Assembly: GCA_001600875.1 (NCBI GenBank)
Contig: BCLD01000007.1
Coordinates: 1 to 64,000 of the forward strand
DNA from: Solicoccozyma terricola
Lineage: Eukaryota > Basidiomycota > Tremellomycetes > Filobasidiales > Piskurozymaceae
DNA length: 64,000 nucleotides
Direction: 5' to 3'
Of the stretch, positions 1 to 12,207 are shown piece by piece (within the stretch, counting starts at the first letter, position 1; each line of letters opens with the position of its first letter). The position numbers and the translations under genes were made by a program. Below the pieces are notes generated by a model, which was not told the origin of the DNA, did not search any database, and worked only from the letters and a program-made list of their open reading frames with translations.

Positions 1-29
1 ACTCTCGCCGCTCGTACACCCACAAGTCG

Positions 30-172
30 GCTCGAATCTACGTTCTGAAGTCGTGATACGACCTTATCGTAGCTTGGCAGCTCGGATCGGCCATACACGA
101 ACATCAGTATCTCCAATACGACGCCAGTATCTCCAATACGATGTCAGGATCTCCATTATGGCCTCTATGGAA
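30..172 (+). repeat. Outer inverted repeat, left arm
   Basis: The reverse complement of this arm recurs at 1672-1776 with small gaps. Matching blocks include the stretch from GCTCGAATCTACGTTCTGAA through the TCGTGATACGACCTTA segment, and the CAGTATCTCCAATACG block, which is present twice in this arm and once in the partner. The two arms enclose the inner pair, giving a nested palindrome of about 1.75 kb. Confidence 0.8.
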
Positions 173-380
173 CAATAGAGTGTCAGAACAGTACGGCCCG
201 GATGGTATGGCAATTAGCCAGACTCCCTTGGCAATTAGCCAGGTTCCCCGTCCGTCCTACGTACTTAAGGTAGCCTTTTGTACGTACTCTAGTTATTGCT
301 CTCTTTCCTCGAGCAATATTATCAATTGTATGCAACACCCTTACGACCGTTGCATTATACGACCGACCATTGCCTAGAGG

Positions 381-571
381 CACTCGAACGTAGACGCACT
401 TAGTGAAGCACGCTCCGCTTACACACACACGAACACCAGAAGACGAAACCGCGTGGATCCGACCACCTCCGTCCGAATCCGTCCAAACCCCAACGAATGC
501 TGACCGATACCGAATAGAGAGTCAAGTGACTCGTCTATCCTCGGGTGTGACGATCGTCGTTAGATCGTTAC
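381..571 (+). repeat. Inner inverted repeat, left arm
   Basis: About 190 bp whose reverse complement recurs at 1072-1265 with high identity. It runs from the CACTCGAACGTAGACGC block to the GTTAGATCGTTAC end. The arms flank a 500-bp centre that contains the MITE-like unit. Confidence 0.85.
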
Positions 572-586
572 ACATTGTTCCCTTGT

Positions 587-697
587 GTTACGACCGGACC
601 TTGACAGAGAGGTGCCGAGGTACGGGTGAACAAGCACACAAGAAGTGGTCGAGAGGAATTGCGGAATGGATGTTGATGGGACCTAGTCCGGTGTAAC
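587..697 (+). mobile_element. MITE-like element with short terminal inverted repeats
   Basis: This unit of about 111 bp begins GTTACGACCGGAC and ends GTCCGGTGTAAC. The ends are inverted copies of each other apart from one extra base. A diverged copy of the whole unit lies 57 kb away at 57499-57599. There is no coding capacity, as expected for a miniature non-autonomous element. I could not identify a clean target-site duplication, so the transposon assignment is an inference from termini and dispersal. Confidence 0.55.
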
Positions 698-1071
698 GAT
701 ACGACCTTTCTTAGGCCCGAATCCTCACCGATCCGCGGATCTCGTCCACCCATTCCCCCATCTGTGGTGCTCCGGGTTATGAATCCCCAGGCTCCTCGTA
801 TCAGTTGGAAGACTGTTCACCACCTCTCTCTCACCGATGTCACCCCCGATTGGTTCGCTTACACACTCGCCTGGAATCACCGCTCCGAAGGACACCGAGA
901 AGGTCTCGACGCTGATTGGCCCTGCTCCCTTTCTCGCCGGACGTCGTATCTCTTCGGACCGGTTCTTCAGCGCTCTCTCTCTGTTTTCCTCTCTTTTTCC
1001 TCTCTTTGCTAACTCGCCCAGCGAGATACCCTTTGTACGTATATATAGGGAGCCCTGCCCTTTGGTAGATT

Positions 1072-1265
1072 GTAACGATCTAACGACGATCGTCACACCC
1101 GAGGATAGATGAGTCACTTGACTCTCTATTCGGTATCGGTCAGCGTTCGTTGGGTCCTAGACGGATTTGGACGGATTCGGTCGGATCCGCGCGGTGTCAT
1201 CTTCGTGTGTTCGTGTGTGTGTGTAAGCGGAGCTTGCTTCACTAAGTGCGTCTACGTTCGAGTGT
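1072..1265 (-). repeat. Inner inverted repeat, right arm
   Basis: Partner of 381-571, in opposite orientation. A (GT)n stretch in this arm mirrors the (AC)n stretch in the left arm. Confidence 0.85.
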
Positions 1266-1515
1266 GTCACGGACCTTAGGACTATCACCAAGGGACTTGA
1301 CTAAGAACTGGATGACTCTTGCCTCTTGCTGACTAAGAGTGGCTGACTAAGACTTGACTTGGACTGGTGCCGTGATTACTTGATGACTAAGATGATGGTG
1401 TGATAGTCCAACCTTGTTTGTATGACAAGGGTATTGACATATGATAATCTTTCCTGAGGAGACTGGTGGCAAACAGTGATGACAAATTGGTCATGACTGT
1501 TGCTTATCAATCATC

Positions 1516-1634
1516 TGCTTAGCAATCAATCTGGAACTTGAGAGTTGCTTAGCAATCAATCCGGAACTTGCAAGTTGCTTAGCAATCCATCCGGAACTTT
1601 GCCACTGCTTAGCAATCAATCTGAATCTTGCCAC
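1516..1634 (+). repeat. 30-bp tandem repeat, four copies
   Basis: Four consecutive copies of a 30-bp unit beginning TGCTTAGCAATCAATC start at 1516, 1546, 1576 and 1606. The last copy is 29 bp. A degenerate fifth unit precedes them at about 1500. The copies differ by a few substitutions. Confidence 0.85.
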
Positions 1635-1671
1635 TGATGCCACTGTTGCCACTGTTGTTCGATTCATGACA

Positions 1672-1776
1672 GTTCCATAGAGGCCGTATTGGAGATACTG
1701 GCGTTCGTGCTCGACCGAGCCGTACTGCCAAGCTACGGTAAGGTCGTATCACGACTTCAGAACGTAGATTCGAGCT
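1672..1776 (-). repeat. Outer inverted repeat, right arm
   Basis: Partner of the arm at 30-172, in opposite orientation. It is slightly shorter because one of the two CAGTATCTCCAATACG units is missing. Confidence 0.8.
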
Positions 1777-2980
1777 GAATGGTGGGTGGGTGAGCGGCAA
1801 GCGCATGTCTTGGACAAATCCGGGCGGATTCGGACGGATACGTCTGATGGCGACCACATCTGAGATGGCATGAGTCGGTTTAGCCGCTGTCGGGCCATAG
1901 ACCTGACATATGTCCATTGTTCCTTGAACAATGGTTGTAAGTGTACGAGCCTAGTTCGGGTCACGCGAATGACGATGATAACGGTGCATGAGTTCATGCT
2001 GAATGATGTGGTGCCCTTATCAGATATCCTAGAACGACGGTGATGGGAGATCGTAGCGTGTTCAGAGGAATTCCCGTGACACCATCGGTGGTCACAGCGA
2101 TGATGGCGTTAATCTGGCGAAGTCCATCCATCGGCGATGATATGGCTAAGTCCTTCCATCGGTGATATCATGACTATGTCCATCCTTCAGCGAGAAGGTC
2201 GGGCCTGATGTTTGATGTATGCCCGAATGTTCAGAGCCTTGAGCACCGCGGATGGATTATCGGTGATGGGGAATCTGCGGAACGGTGAGGATTCGGGCCT
2301 GAGAAAGGTCGTATCCTTACAGAAATGTTGTGTTGTCCGAAACAGAACCCTAAAGTTGACACGCGTCCGATTCAAGAACTTTGAAACTTCCCCTATTGAC
2401 CTCGTTTACAAACTTGACCCGTCCGACCCAACCCGACCTGTTCGCCCGACCCTTGGCTCAACGCCTTCTTCCGCACTTCCGCAGGTGGGCAGATCGATGA
2501 TTCGTGCAGCTGTCAGATGACCCGGCATAGGATCCGCGGCGCCCTGGATTGGCGTCCTGCCGTCCTGGCATAGCAGAACAAATCGCTAGTATGCTTCCAG
2601 TGGCCCGTAGGCTCATTGGTGCATGCCTCCCCAAGGGGAAACAAGAGAGCGGCCAGACACAGCCTCAGCGAGTACAGTGACATCGTGTTCGCGTACCTGA
2701 TATGCGCTGATCTTGAGACAATCCAATTCATATTATCCGTACCGGCCTCTGGCACTGGACCAACCAACCACACAGCGTGGAGGCTCAACCATCCAACACG
2801 AGACCAGACCACCCACTCACACCCGATAGGAGAACAGGACAGCTGGACAGGTCAGTTGTGCGGGTGATCATATGTCGTGTGTCGTGTCGAAAGGACCTCT
2901 GGCTGGCTGGGACATGTGAACAGGAGTGGGCAGGCAGGGGCGTGGTGACAGGACAGGGGACACTGGACACCACCCCCGTG

Positions 2981-2987
2981 TATATAA
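2981..2987 (+). promoter_or_regulatory. TATA box of the M6 protease gene
   Basis: A TATATAA motif lies about 103 bp upstream of the chosen start codon at 3090, a usual distance in fungi. A pyrimidine-rich stretch lies between it and the ATG. Confidence 0.6.
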
Positions 2988-3089
2988 GACCCACCAGACT
3001 GGGCTTTGATGCGGGCCAGATCTCACTCACTCCATCACCCATCCTACGTCTCTGTCACATCAAGACTCGCCCTCGCCCTCTCTCGCAAG

Positions 3090-5736
3090 ATGCCGCCTCA
3101 CACCAGCGACCCCAACTCACCCTGCGCCTGTCCATGTCCCCCTCATCCCGACCTCCTCGCCTCCCTGGCTGCCGACCGCGCCGCCGCTCCCACTTCTGGC
3201 GATGCCCAGGCCCCGTTCTCGGCTCCAGGTCGTCTCGCCCGTCTTTCCACTCCGACCCCCATCGTCCGGGGTATCAACGATGGTGTCATCTTCCCGCCTT
3301 CCAGCTTTGGACCAGACGCTGCGCCGAGTTCAATCATCAATGCAGCTCTCGCTAGACCGCCCTTGCGTGGGAACCTCAAGTGAGAAAATCGTTTCCTGTT
3401 CTGGCGAGGTTCCAGTACGTCGCTTACAAAACCTGACTCATATCCTTCCCAGAGTCGTCGTCGTCCTGGTGGAGTTCTCCGATCAATCCATGGCCAGCGG
3501 AGCCGTCCAGAGATTCAACGACCTCTTCTTCTCGACCGGCGTGATCCCAACCGGAAGCGTGACCGAGTACTACTCTGAGGTCAGCGGCGGCAAGATCTCC
3601 ATGAGCGGCCAAGTCATCGGACCGTACCTCATGCCGGACAAGCTGGTCAACTACGCTCACGGGGCCTCTGGATGGAAAGACCCCAAGACCAACCAGCCGC
3701 CTCCGCCGCCGAACACGTTCACGATGGCCAATGACGCCCTGAACCTCGCCAAAGGCAACATCAACCTCGACCCATACGACAACGACGGGAACGGCTTCGT
3801 CGACGCCTTTGTCGTCGTCCACGCCGGTTCCGGAGCTGAGGTCGACAACGACCTCAACAAGATCTGGTCCCTCAAGGGGACGCTTCCGAGCAGCGTCAAC
3901 GTCGGGAACGTAAACGTCTACGGCTTCCTCACCATACCCGAGGACGCCCGCCTCGGGGTGTGCTGCCACGAGCTCGGACACCTCCTCTTCGGCTGGCCAG
4001 ACCTGTACGACACGGACTCCTCCTCCGAGGGCCTCGGCAACTGGTGTCTCATGGCTGGAGGCACCTGGGGAGGATCCCCTCCAGGGGACACACCTTGCCA
4101 TCCCTCTGCTTGGTGCAAGCTCAACCAGGACTGGATTAAACTCACACTCCCGGCCCAGAGTCAACACCTTACGCTGCCCGACGTTAAAGACGGGGGAAGC
4201 GGGTATTCGGTCTACAAGCTCCCCGAGGCCAACACCCCCGCCACCGAGTACTTCCTGATAGAAAACAGACAGCTGACCGGGTTCGATGCGTCCCTCCCCG
4301 CGGCCGGCTTGCTAGGTGCGTGGCAGATCTTCATGCCTTGCGGAAGTATCTCCTTTTGCTGACCATATGCTCTGATCCATCCACAGTCTGGCACGTAGAC
4401 GAGGCCCAGCCCAACAACACGGACGAGACCCACTACAAGGTCGCTCTGATGCAGGCCGACGGCCTCAACCAGCTAGCCGGTCTGTCTGCCGGTCGAGGCG
4501 ACGCCGGCGACCCGTTCCCCGGCACGTCCAAGAACACTGCCTTCACCCCGACGACCAATCCGAACAGTCAATCTTACGGAGGCGCCGACACCGGGGTGTC
4601 CATCACCAACATCTCCGCCTCGGGAGCGAACATGACCATGGATATCGGCATCCCGAACCTGACGTTCTTCCCGGTCTACAGCCAGGGAGAGCCCGGACAC
4701 GGTATCGGGGGGTACAACCTGCAATCAAGCTCCGACCTCTCGTTCCCGTTCGACTACACGAGCTCGGGCATGCTCGATCATATCGTGTTGTACCGCCCTG
4801 GCACGGGCACCTGCTGGATCTTGGCAAACAACGGGGGCTTCCTTCTCTCCGGTATTCCATGAAGGTGATCCGGGGCATGGTATCGGCGGCTACAACCTCG
4901 ACAGCACCGCCGACCGTGGCTTGGCCTTCGACTACGACTCGAGCGGGAACCTCGACCACCTCGTCTTCTATCGCCCTGGCAAAGGCGCCATCTTCATCCT
5001 CAAGAGAAACGGAGGCACCTTCACTCCAGTCTACGCTAAGGGAGACGACGGACACTTTGGCGGCATAGGCGGCTACAACATCGCCAGCGCTGCCGACCGG
5101 ATCTTCGCCTTTGACTACAACAGCTCGGGAAAGATGGACCACTTGTGCTGTTATCGACCTGGCACCGGAACCATGTGGATCCTTCGTCAGACAAACGGCG
5201 TGTTCACGCCCATGTACCAGCAAGGCGACCCGGGACACGGCATCGGTGGCTACAACTTGGCGAGTTCTGATGACCGCGCTTTCGCCTTTGACTGGGACTC
5301 GAGTGGCAAGATGGACCACATCGCCCTCTATCGTCCCGGCACCGGGACCTTCTGGTGCTTGCGCAACAATCAGGGTGCCTTCTCGCCCGTCATGAGCGTT
5401 GGCGACCCGGGCAACGGTATTGGTGGCTACAACCTCAAGAGTCGAGCTGATGTTGCCTTCGCCTATGATTGGGACCACTCCGGCAAGAAGGACCACGTCG
5501 CGCTGTACAGGCCCGGGACCGGCACTTTCTGGGTTTTGAAGCATCTGGACGCCGGGCCAGACTTCTCTCCGGTCTACAAACAGGGAGACCCTGGGAACGG
5601 CGTCGGGGGCTACAACCTGAAGAGCACCGCGGACAAGATCTACGCCTTCGACTACGAGCACTCTGGCACCGAGGACTACCTCGTTTGCTATCGCACCAAT
5701 GGCTCGGGAACTATCTGGATCCTGAAGCGTGGCTGA
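3090..5736 (+). CDS. M6-family (immune inhibitor A-like) metalloprotease with C-terminal repeats; frameshifted
   Basis: Three exons: 3090-3379, 3453-4315 and 4387-5736. Exon 2 carries the zinc site HELGH followed by LLFGWPDLYD, the usual M6 context, and exon 3 opens with VWHVDE, the conserved block after the catalytic domain. From about 4670 there are six repeats of about 57 residues built on GDPGxGIGGYNL, FDYxSSGxxDH and YRPGTGTxWIL. The D-x-x-SG-x-x-D spacing resembles FG-GAP/VCBS-type beta-propeller or calcium-binding repeats. The N-terminus is Pro/Cys rich (CACPCPP) with no obvious signal peptide, so secretion is not evident. The reading frame shifts by one base between repeats 1 and 2 (about 4833-4850, next to a run of five G), where the frame would otherwise stop at 4860-4862. 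This is either a sequencing error or a real lesion. M6 enzymes are best known from bacteria, so transfer is possible but untested. Confidence 0.85.
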
Positions 5737-6101
5737 TCAGACGTTGCACGAAGGTGAGGGCGTAGCGCACGTCTCATCATGGCTTTGGTGCTGACCTCGA
5801 ACCTTATGCAGATTGCTACTTGCACGCTATTTATACAGATAGAGAAGAAAGTGTACTACACTCCCTGGTTTGCCTTGAATGAAGCAAGCTGGGTCCGGTG
5901 TGCACGCGGTGCAATTCTTACGGTGGTCCCACACCCTTACCACTGTCGACGACTCGCCTTGTAGACCTAGAGATAGATGGACATTTCCGAACCACAATAT
6001 TGGCTACCCCTTCACCCACTATTTTCTGAAGTTCCTACATGACCCTGAGTTGTGGACCAACTACTATTGATACAAAAATTATTCACCCTTGCATTCCTTT
6101 G
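5737..6101. other. Intergenic, convergent 3' ends
   Basis: This 365-bp stretch lies between the stop codons of the protease and of the MCT transporter on the opposite strand. Nothing but 3' untranslated sequence is expected, and no feature was seen. Confidence 0.6.
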
Positions 6102-8322
6102 TCAGATCTTTGCAAACACCCTTCGATCCTGATGAAATTTGCCTAACAACCCAAACACACCAGACAGTATCAACATTATCGCATTCAGTATGATCCCATA
6201 TTTGAAATTGGCCAGGAACTGAGCCGAGGTATGGCCTAGGATCGCGCCTGATATTGGAGGGCCGATGAGGATTGCTGATGCTTGCGTCCCTTTGGTTTCA
6301 GCCTCGCATCAGCTGCTTCCATCAGTCGCCAGTACCACCAGGTCCAACTCACCATACATCTGCCCAATCATCGTTCCAACCAATCTCTGATCCTTTGTCA
6401 CTTGAGCCACACAAACAGGTTGTAAACTAATGTTCCCACCGGTCGAGATACCGTACACCAGGGAGATCACAACCAGAGCCGGAAAAGTCGTCGCAGATTG
6501 CCAAGCGAGGATAGTGATACCAGCAATGATGGTTCCCAACGACATGCAGTTGAATTTACCGACTTTGTCGGCGACGTCTGTCAGTGGCATAAGGCGGTTG
6601 ACAAATTAGCGCACTTGCGAACCCAATGGTTAAGGAAAGGATTACTCACATCCACTGATAATTCGACCAATCCCACTGCCGGCATTGGCAGTAATCAACA
6701 AAAACGCGCCCTTATTCCCCAATCCATGTTCAAGAGCGTACTGCCCGATGTAAAACATGAAGAAAAAGAAACCAAAGCTAAACGTCCAACATGAAAGTGC
6801 GCAAAACAGGTATGGTTTGTTCTCTATGAATGCTCTTGGGTAGAAGATTGGGCCGGCGGGTTTTGGGGCAAATCGAGTTCGAAGAAGGATGGTGCCACTG
6901 AATAGAAGGATCGCAATGATCAAGGCGATCAGACGAATTGTCCATTCGAAGCCGACTGTGGATGAAGGAAGATATAGGTCAGGAGAAGGATCGTTCAAGA
7001 TGGGGGAGCCATGCTCACTCTTGCTAGGAAGATTATTGATGACCATTGGCCAACTGATGGAGCCTGCTGACGCCCCGGACACTGTCCAAGAACGCAAGTC
7101 AACGGTGTGTACCATGGGTTTGACGAGCTACCCAAAACTCACAGACAACTCCACTGAGCTCACGAAAGGTCAGCACCACTGCGTAAGCATAACTTGCCAG
7201 AACTCATACCCTTGCAAGCCACTCACATAGCCAGCCCCTTCTTGTTTGAAAACCATCTGCGGTGCCAATGAATTAAACATATATCCTTTCGAGATAGCGA
7301 CAAACAAACAAAGTGGGGTACTCACTGGTTAACAACAGCGACAGGACAAATTATTATGACTGACATTCCTATCCCAACCATCAATGTCTGGCAAACGAAA
7401 ATTTGCCAGTATTCCTTGCACTAGTTTTGAAGGCAATTCGCATGATGAGTTTCATTTCAACATATTCTTCCATAGCCCGCAGACCAGGAACACTCACAAA
7501 TGACAGCAACACATAAGCCAAAACCATGACACTTGACCCTGTCAACATTAGTTTCCTCGCTCCAAACTTGTCGAAAAGCGATCCACCGAAAGACGCCAAG
7601 ATGAAGGAGATTCCTGCGGCACCTGATCCCAGAACAGAGATCGTAGATCTGCGATTCAAATTTGTTAGCTACGCCTAGGAGCCTACAGCGGGTCCAGGAC
7701 GTACTGTGGATATGAGTGGAGATTATTGTTGTAATAGTAAGTTTGATATGCGCCAAATGAGGAGATGAGCTGATCAGTGATACATCGAGCATTAGCACGC
7801 CAGTCGATGAAATCTTGTTCCCAAAACCTCGACACTCACTCCGAAAGCACAGAATGAGGTCATCCAACCACCAAGAACGACGCTCCAAGCCCGAATGCCT
7901 CCATCTGGATAAGTTACCTCGTCTTCTAATTCGATTACAACGGTCCCCTTTTCATTGTCCCCTTTTTCTTCTACCCGCTCGTGTAAGGCTGCTGGTATAG
8001 CACCCTCAATGTCCTTCATCGTCGACGATATTCGTGACATCGTCCTTGTAAGTTGACGAGACACGACACGCTGGAGGGTATCATCATGGCATGACGTTGA
8101 TGGAGCTCGTGGGCGACGGTAGCCGAGTTCCGGGAGGGTTCCATCTTCTTCGATGGATGACGATCGCTTGAGGGAGGAGGGTCTTTCGTTGACTCCAGCT
8201 CCAGATTTCTCATCGACTTCAAGGTTGTCGGTGAATGTAGAAGTGGATGACATTGCTGATGAAGTCGCAGAAGACGCAAGTGCTATCATGTGCTGTGGTG
8301 AAACACCAGGATTGGCGGTCAT
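6102..8322 (-). CDS. MCT-family (monocarboxylate-type) MFS transporter
   Basis: Read on the minus strand, exons are 8322-7840, 7769-7705, 7648-7498, 7414-7326, 7256-7227, 7153-7143 (11 nt), 7081-7019, 6955-6650 and 6577 to about 6340, with a last exon ending at the stop at 6102. The acceptor of the last exon is unclear. The first exon has a Ser/Thr-rich cytosolic N-terminus of about 140 residues followed by YPDGGIRAWSVVLGG, the family's PDGG signature before helix 1. Later blocks FGAYQTYYY, NQWFSNKKGLAIGV and SGASAGSISWP fit fungal MCT homologues such as Mch proteins. The final segment GPPISGAILG is also typical. The substrate cannot be told; many fungal members do not carry monocarboxylates. 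The start chosen is the ATG giving MTANPG; an in-frame upstream ATG exists. Confidence 0.85.
7143..7153 (-). other. 11-nt microexon of the MCT transporter
   Basis: The 11 bases are flanked by a CTCAG acceptor and a GTGAGT donor. Including them joins GLA to IGVVLSGASAG in frame, whereas skipping them breaks the conserved helix. It is therefore very probably a real microexon. Confidence 0.75.
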
Positions 8323-10106
8323 TTCAGCAGCCTGGAAGGAGGGGCAGGGCAATGTGTTGGGATGATATGGTTGACGGGGTAGAGCGAACGTGTATAGAGT
8401 GGTGCTCCGCGTAATTTGTATTCCTGTCGACCTGGTAGTCGCTACAAGGGATCGCTGGCTTAATTCAACTGCCCTCATGTTCAGGTCAAAAAGCAACCTT
8501 CACAACCTTCGCTTGCTCTACATCTTGAACCGGCTTTGACCGCTCGACCCAAAAAAAAGAGGAAAAAAAGGATTCCAGAAAATAGCAACTGTGGACGCGT
8601 GTGGCTACATGACGCTCATTATCTTATCAACCCATGACAGGAAGGCGCAGGACGGGGTAGGGATGGGTGATAAGGTGGGGCGTGCTGGAGATTCCCAATG
8701 ATGACCATGCGGGCATGCGGGGAACCACCTCTCAACACCCGCCACTCAACATGTGACCAGATGGGAAGATTGGTCGAAAAAAGGTTCAGAATATGCGTCG
8801 CATATGGTGGCACAATGGTGGAATCTCGGCATTTCCGTCCGAGAAGGGGGAGGAATGATCGCAGGGGGTCCTCCAGCGCATGGTGTGACAGAATGCAATG
8901 TTGGCAGACAGTGTTACGTTTCTATATTATTATTTTTTTAAATGCGCTTTTGACAAGTCTTACCTAAAGATGGGTCGAGAAAGGTCAGCGCCGCTCCGTG
9001 GCGGACCAAGCGAATGCTGGCGGAACCATCAGGCGGAGGGAGGTCGGAATAAGAGATACCAAGTGCCAGGAAGCCAACCAAGTAGTGCCGAGTAAACGTC
9101 TCCAAATTGGCATGTTTGTGTTGCACGAGCACACGGACAGGACACTAATGGAGGTGGACGATGGGAATTTCTCAAGAAAGGGTGAACGACGCTGGAAGAG
9201 GACAACGAGCGGGCACGAGGATGTTCTCGAAACATTCTCAAATAAAAGGCGTGCATGTGACGGGTCCCAAGTCTGGCGTAACGAGGGCTAAGTACGGTGC
9301 CTGAGGTGAGTTCCCAACCTCATCCTCATATCCCAACTACCCAATCCAAGATCAGATCCTCTTTGCATATGGCCAGATGACAGGTCATCCGGACGTCGGT
9401 CAATCTGCAGCGCACTTTGTAGTCATGTTCATTGGGTGGTCAGCCAGCTGCGACCAGGCGCGACAGCTAGGCAGACAATTCCGACCGAGGTATATCTGCA
9501 AATATTTTTGATATGGCTGCATCAAACTGGCAAATGATGTTCGTGCAGCCCAGATCGTCCCCAATCAACTATGGCCTGACACCGTTTGACTCATCAAACT
9601 TGCATTGACGGTTTCCACTATCCGGACTCCATCTGTTGACAAACGTCAAATTGCCTCAAACCACGGAGACGAATGAGCAGTGTACGGATAGCTCGATTGG
9701 TAAGGTCAACCTCACCTTGTACATCGCCAGCCTTGGGGCGACCCTCATCGCGAACCTTATGCCTCTCTCCGCATCAGCCATACGACAGAGATCGCGGGGG
9801 GACAGTGGGGACAAGGTGTGGTCTCATCATCTCGTCGGTGCGCCAGATGGCAGGAGAAGAAACAAGCTATTTCTGTTATCCATGTACATTGAACCGCTTC
9901 GTGCGCTCCGCCGTTGAAAGGGTAAACTGTACAGTAACGCATTCCCAAGTGTGGCGAAACTGTCACCCGCCATCAGTTTGCGTCGGACCGCCCAAAGTTC
10001 CCCAGATCCCTCCACTCACACAAATCGACTAAATATGGTAACCTAGCTCGCATGGGTAGTCCTGAGTCCTGCTCCCTCTTGCTGTTCACAATCCCAAGCC
10101 TTCATC
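8323..10106. other. Divergent intergenic region
   Basis: This 1.8-kb stretch lies between two transporters transcribed away from each other. I see short A-runs and G-rich stretches (8553-8572) but no gene, no clear TATA box and no repeat shared with the rest of the window. Confidence 0.55.
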
Positions 10107-12207
10107 ATGTCCTCCCCACAAGACGACGACGAAAAATTCGTGCCAGGCACGATCCGCCTCTTGGATGCCAACAACCTCGATGCTGTCCAGGTCGGGCAAG
10201 ATGCCGTTGTCCTGCTTCCACATCCAAGCTCGGACGTTAATGATCCTCTGAACTGGGGGAAATGGAGGAAAAGGCTATCTTTGACCTGTTTATTGCTGTG
10301 AGTATCCCCCCTCCGCCTCCTCACGCAGAGTTGAACGCGACAGACATTGAATCCGGTACGTTGAGAGCAGATACATATCCACCACTTTCCTTGCCGTTGG
10401 TGCTCTGTATGCCATCTTCGAACCTCTCGTTGAACAAACCGGACTTTCCTACGCCCAACTGAATGAAGGAACTGGCTACACCTATCTCTTCTTCGGTATA
10501 GGTCCATTGCTCTTTCAATCTTTGGCCGTCCTCTTTGGCAAGAGACCTGTCTACCTGATCTCGTTGGTGGGTCAGGGCGCATGCATGGTTTGGGCGGCTT
10601 GGACGACAGGAAACGCTCAATGGGTAATCAATAGGATTCTTTTGGGATTCTTTGCAAGTCCGAGTTTCACATTGTGTGCGGTTAGTATTGCAGACTTGTA
10701 TTTTTTCCATGAGAGGGGGTTTTACATGTCTGGTGAGTGGGTAAAGGGAGTGGGGTGAGAAGAGATATACTGACGAGAGGTTTCACTCAGTCTATATGCT
10801 GTGGATCTACCTGCTGCCATTGCTGGCACCAATCATTGGTTCAGGTATTTATTCAGGGTTGGGATACAAGGCCGTCTTGGTGAGTTGAAATGAAACCAAG
10901 GGGTGCAACCCGTTGATTGACATACTTCTCTCGCTTTAGATCATGTCAGGTGGTCTATGCTTCGTTTCGACCATTATCTGTTTCTTATTCATGGAAGAAA
11001 CGTCTTATAGTCGTGTTCAGCCCACCTCGGCGGTGCCCTTGGACGACTCGACCACCGAAAAGAACCAGATCACCCACCAGACCAGCATGGTCAAGGATGT
11101 CCCAGAACCCGCAATCACGATTGATCATCCTCACTCTCATCGTCAACTTGAAGGAACGACCAAATCATTCGTGGCGAGAATGGGATTCCAACCTATGCGA
11201 GGAAACGTGTTGCGTACGCTGTATCTTGGGTTGATTCAGCCACTTTGGTGTGCGTTGGCGTTACCGTTGGTGTGGTTTGGAGCGTTTCAGTTTGGAATTT
11301 ACCAGGTGAGTTGAGGTATGGGGGAGGAAGGGATGGTGTGGACAAGTTGGAGGGCTGATAAAGAGATCTCGGTTCAGGTTTGGTATAACATCGGAAATGC
11401 TCTCGCTTCCTTCGTCCTGTCTGCTCCGCCATATAACTTCTCAGCAATGGCTGTTGGTTTGAGTTTTTTTGGACCAGTGATCGTCACTATCCCAGTGTAA
11501 GTTGTCACGACACAGTGAAATCTCATGCCCACCCTGACGAATAAAACGCTTCAAGAGCTCTCATCTCCGGCAGCCTTTCAGACAAAATGACAGTCTACAT
11601 GGCTCGAAGGAATAATGGCATCTCAGAACCAGAACATAAACTCTGGTTGACGTTACCGTTGTTTGTGGCAGGACCACTGGGCTTGCTGATGATGGGGATG
11701 GGAGCGTATTTTGAGTTGCATTGGATCGTATTTGTCATTGGGTCGGTGAGTGGGATGTTTAAGTGAAGTCGGGAAATGAATGAAAACTGATCACCTGCAT
11801 TATCTGAAGAGTATCCTATTCGGCTTGGGACCTCTAGCCACGCTTATCGTAGTCAACTACATGTTCGATTCGTTCCATGGCATTCACTCTACTGGAGACA
11901 GTGCAGATGAGGCGGCTCCATTCTATATCGGCTTGATGCTTCCTTCTATGGTGTTGGCATTTGGATTCGTAAGTTGATTCTTCTTCTTCTTCTTCTGGTG
12001 GGCACAAATTTGTAGTTTCTGACCGGCCGGACCAATCAGAACTACGCCATCACCCCTTGGGTCGTTAACCTGAATTACGAAATCTGGTCAATCACTGCGT
12101 CGGTAGTGTTCATTGTTTCGGCTGCTACGTCGTTGGTGATAGTCTACTATGGAAAGAGTCTGAGAAGGAGAGGAGCGGCTTTGTATTTGCGCATCTTGCA
12201 GTTGTAG
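10107..12207 (+). CDS. MFS transporter, DHA1-like drug/polyamine-type
   Basis: Eight exons (10107-10297, 10371-10732, 10791-10879, 10940-11305, 11378-11496, 11556-11745, 11810-11968, 12040-12207) sum to 547 residues. The N-terminal block DPLNWGKWRK before helix 1 is typical of fungal DHA1 drug:proton antiporter relatives. It is followed by helices in YISTTFLAVGALYAIF, a charged central loop (about TSYSRV to RQLEGTTK), and C-terminal helices ending in a short basic tail. There is no signal peptide, as usual for MFS proteins. The regulator gene 215 bp downstream on the same strand might act on it, but this is only positional. The substrate is unknown. Confidence 0.88.

Larger units (their letters stand above)
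1..2400. repeat. Repeat island at left edge
   Basis: No convincing gene was found in this stretch. It is built from repeats: two nested inverted-repeat pairs (30-172 with 1672-1776, and 381-571 with 1072-1265), a short MITE-like unit at 587-697, a 30-bp tandem repeat at 1516-1634, and a further inverted match between about 693-739 and 2274-2318. Open frames here are short, overlap on both strands and match no family I know. The simplest reading is a decayed transposon or subtelomere-like repeat cluster. The stretch 2400-2980 shows no recognisable feature and serves as upstream region for the protease gene. Confidence 0.75.

Noticed and set aside
3424..4167. Long minus-strand frames opposite the M6 protease
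   Set aside because: Mirror frames of a GC-rich coding exon; the plus strand has the HELGH motif and proper splice sites.
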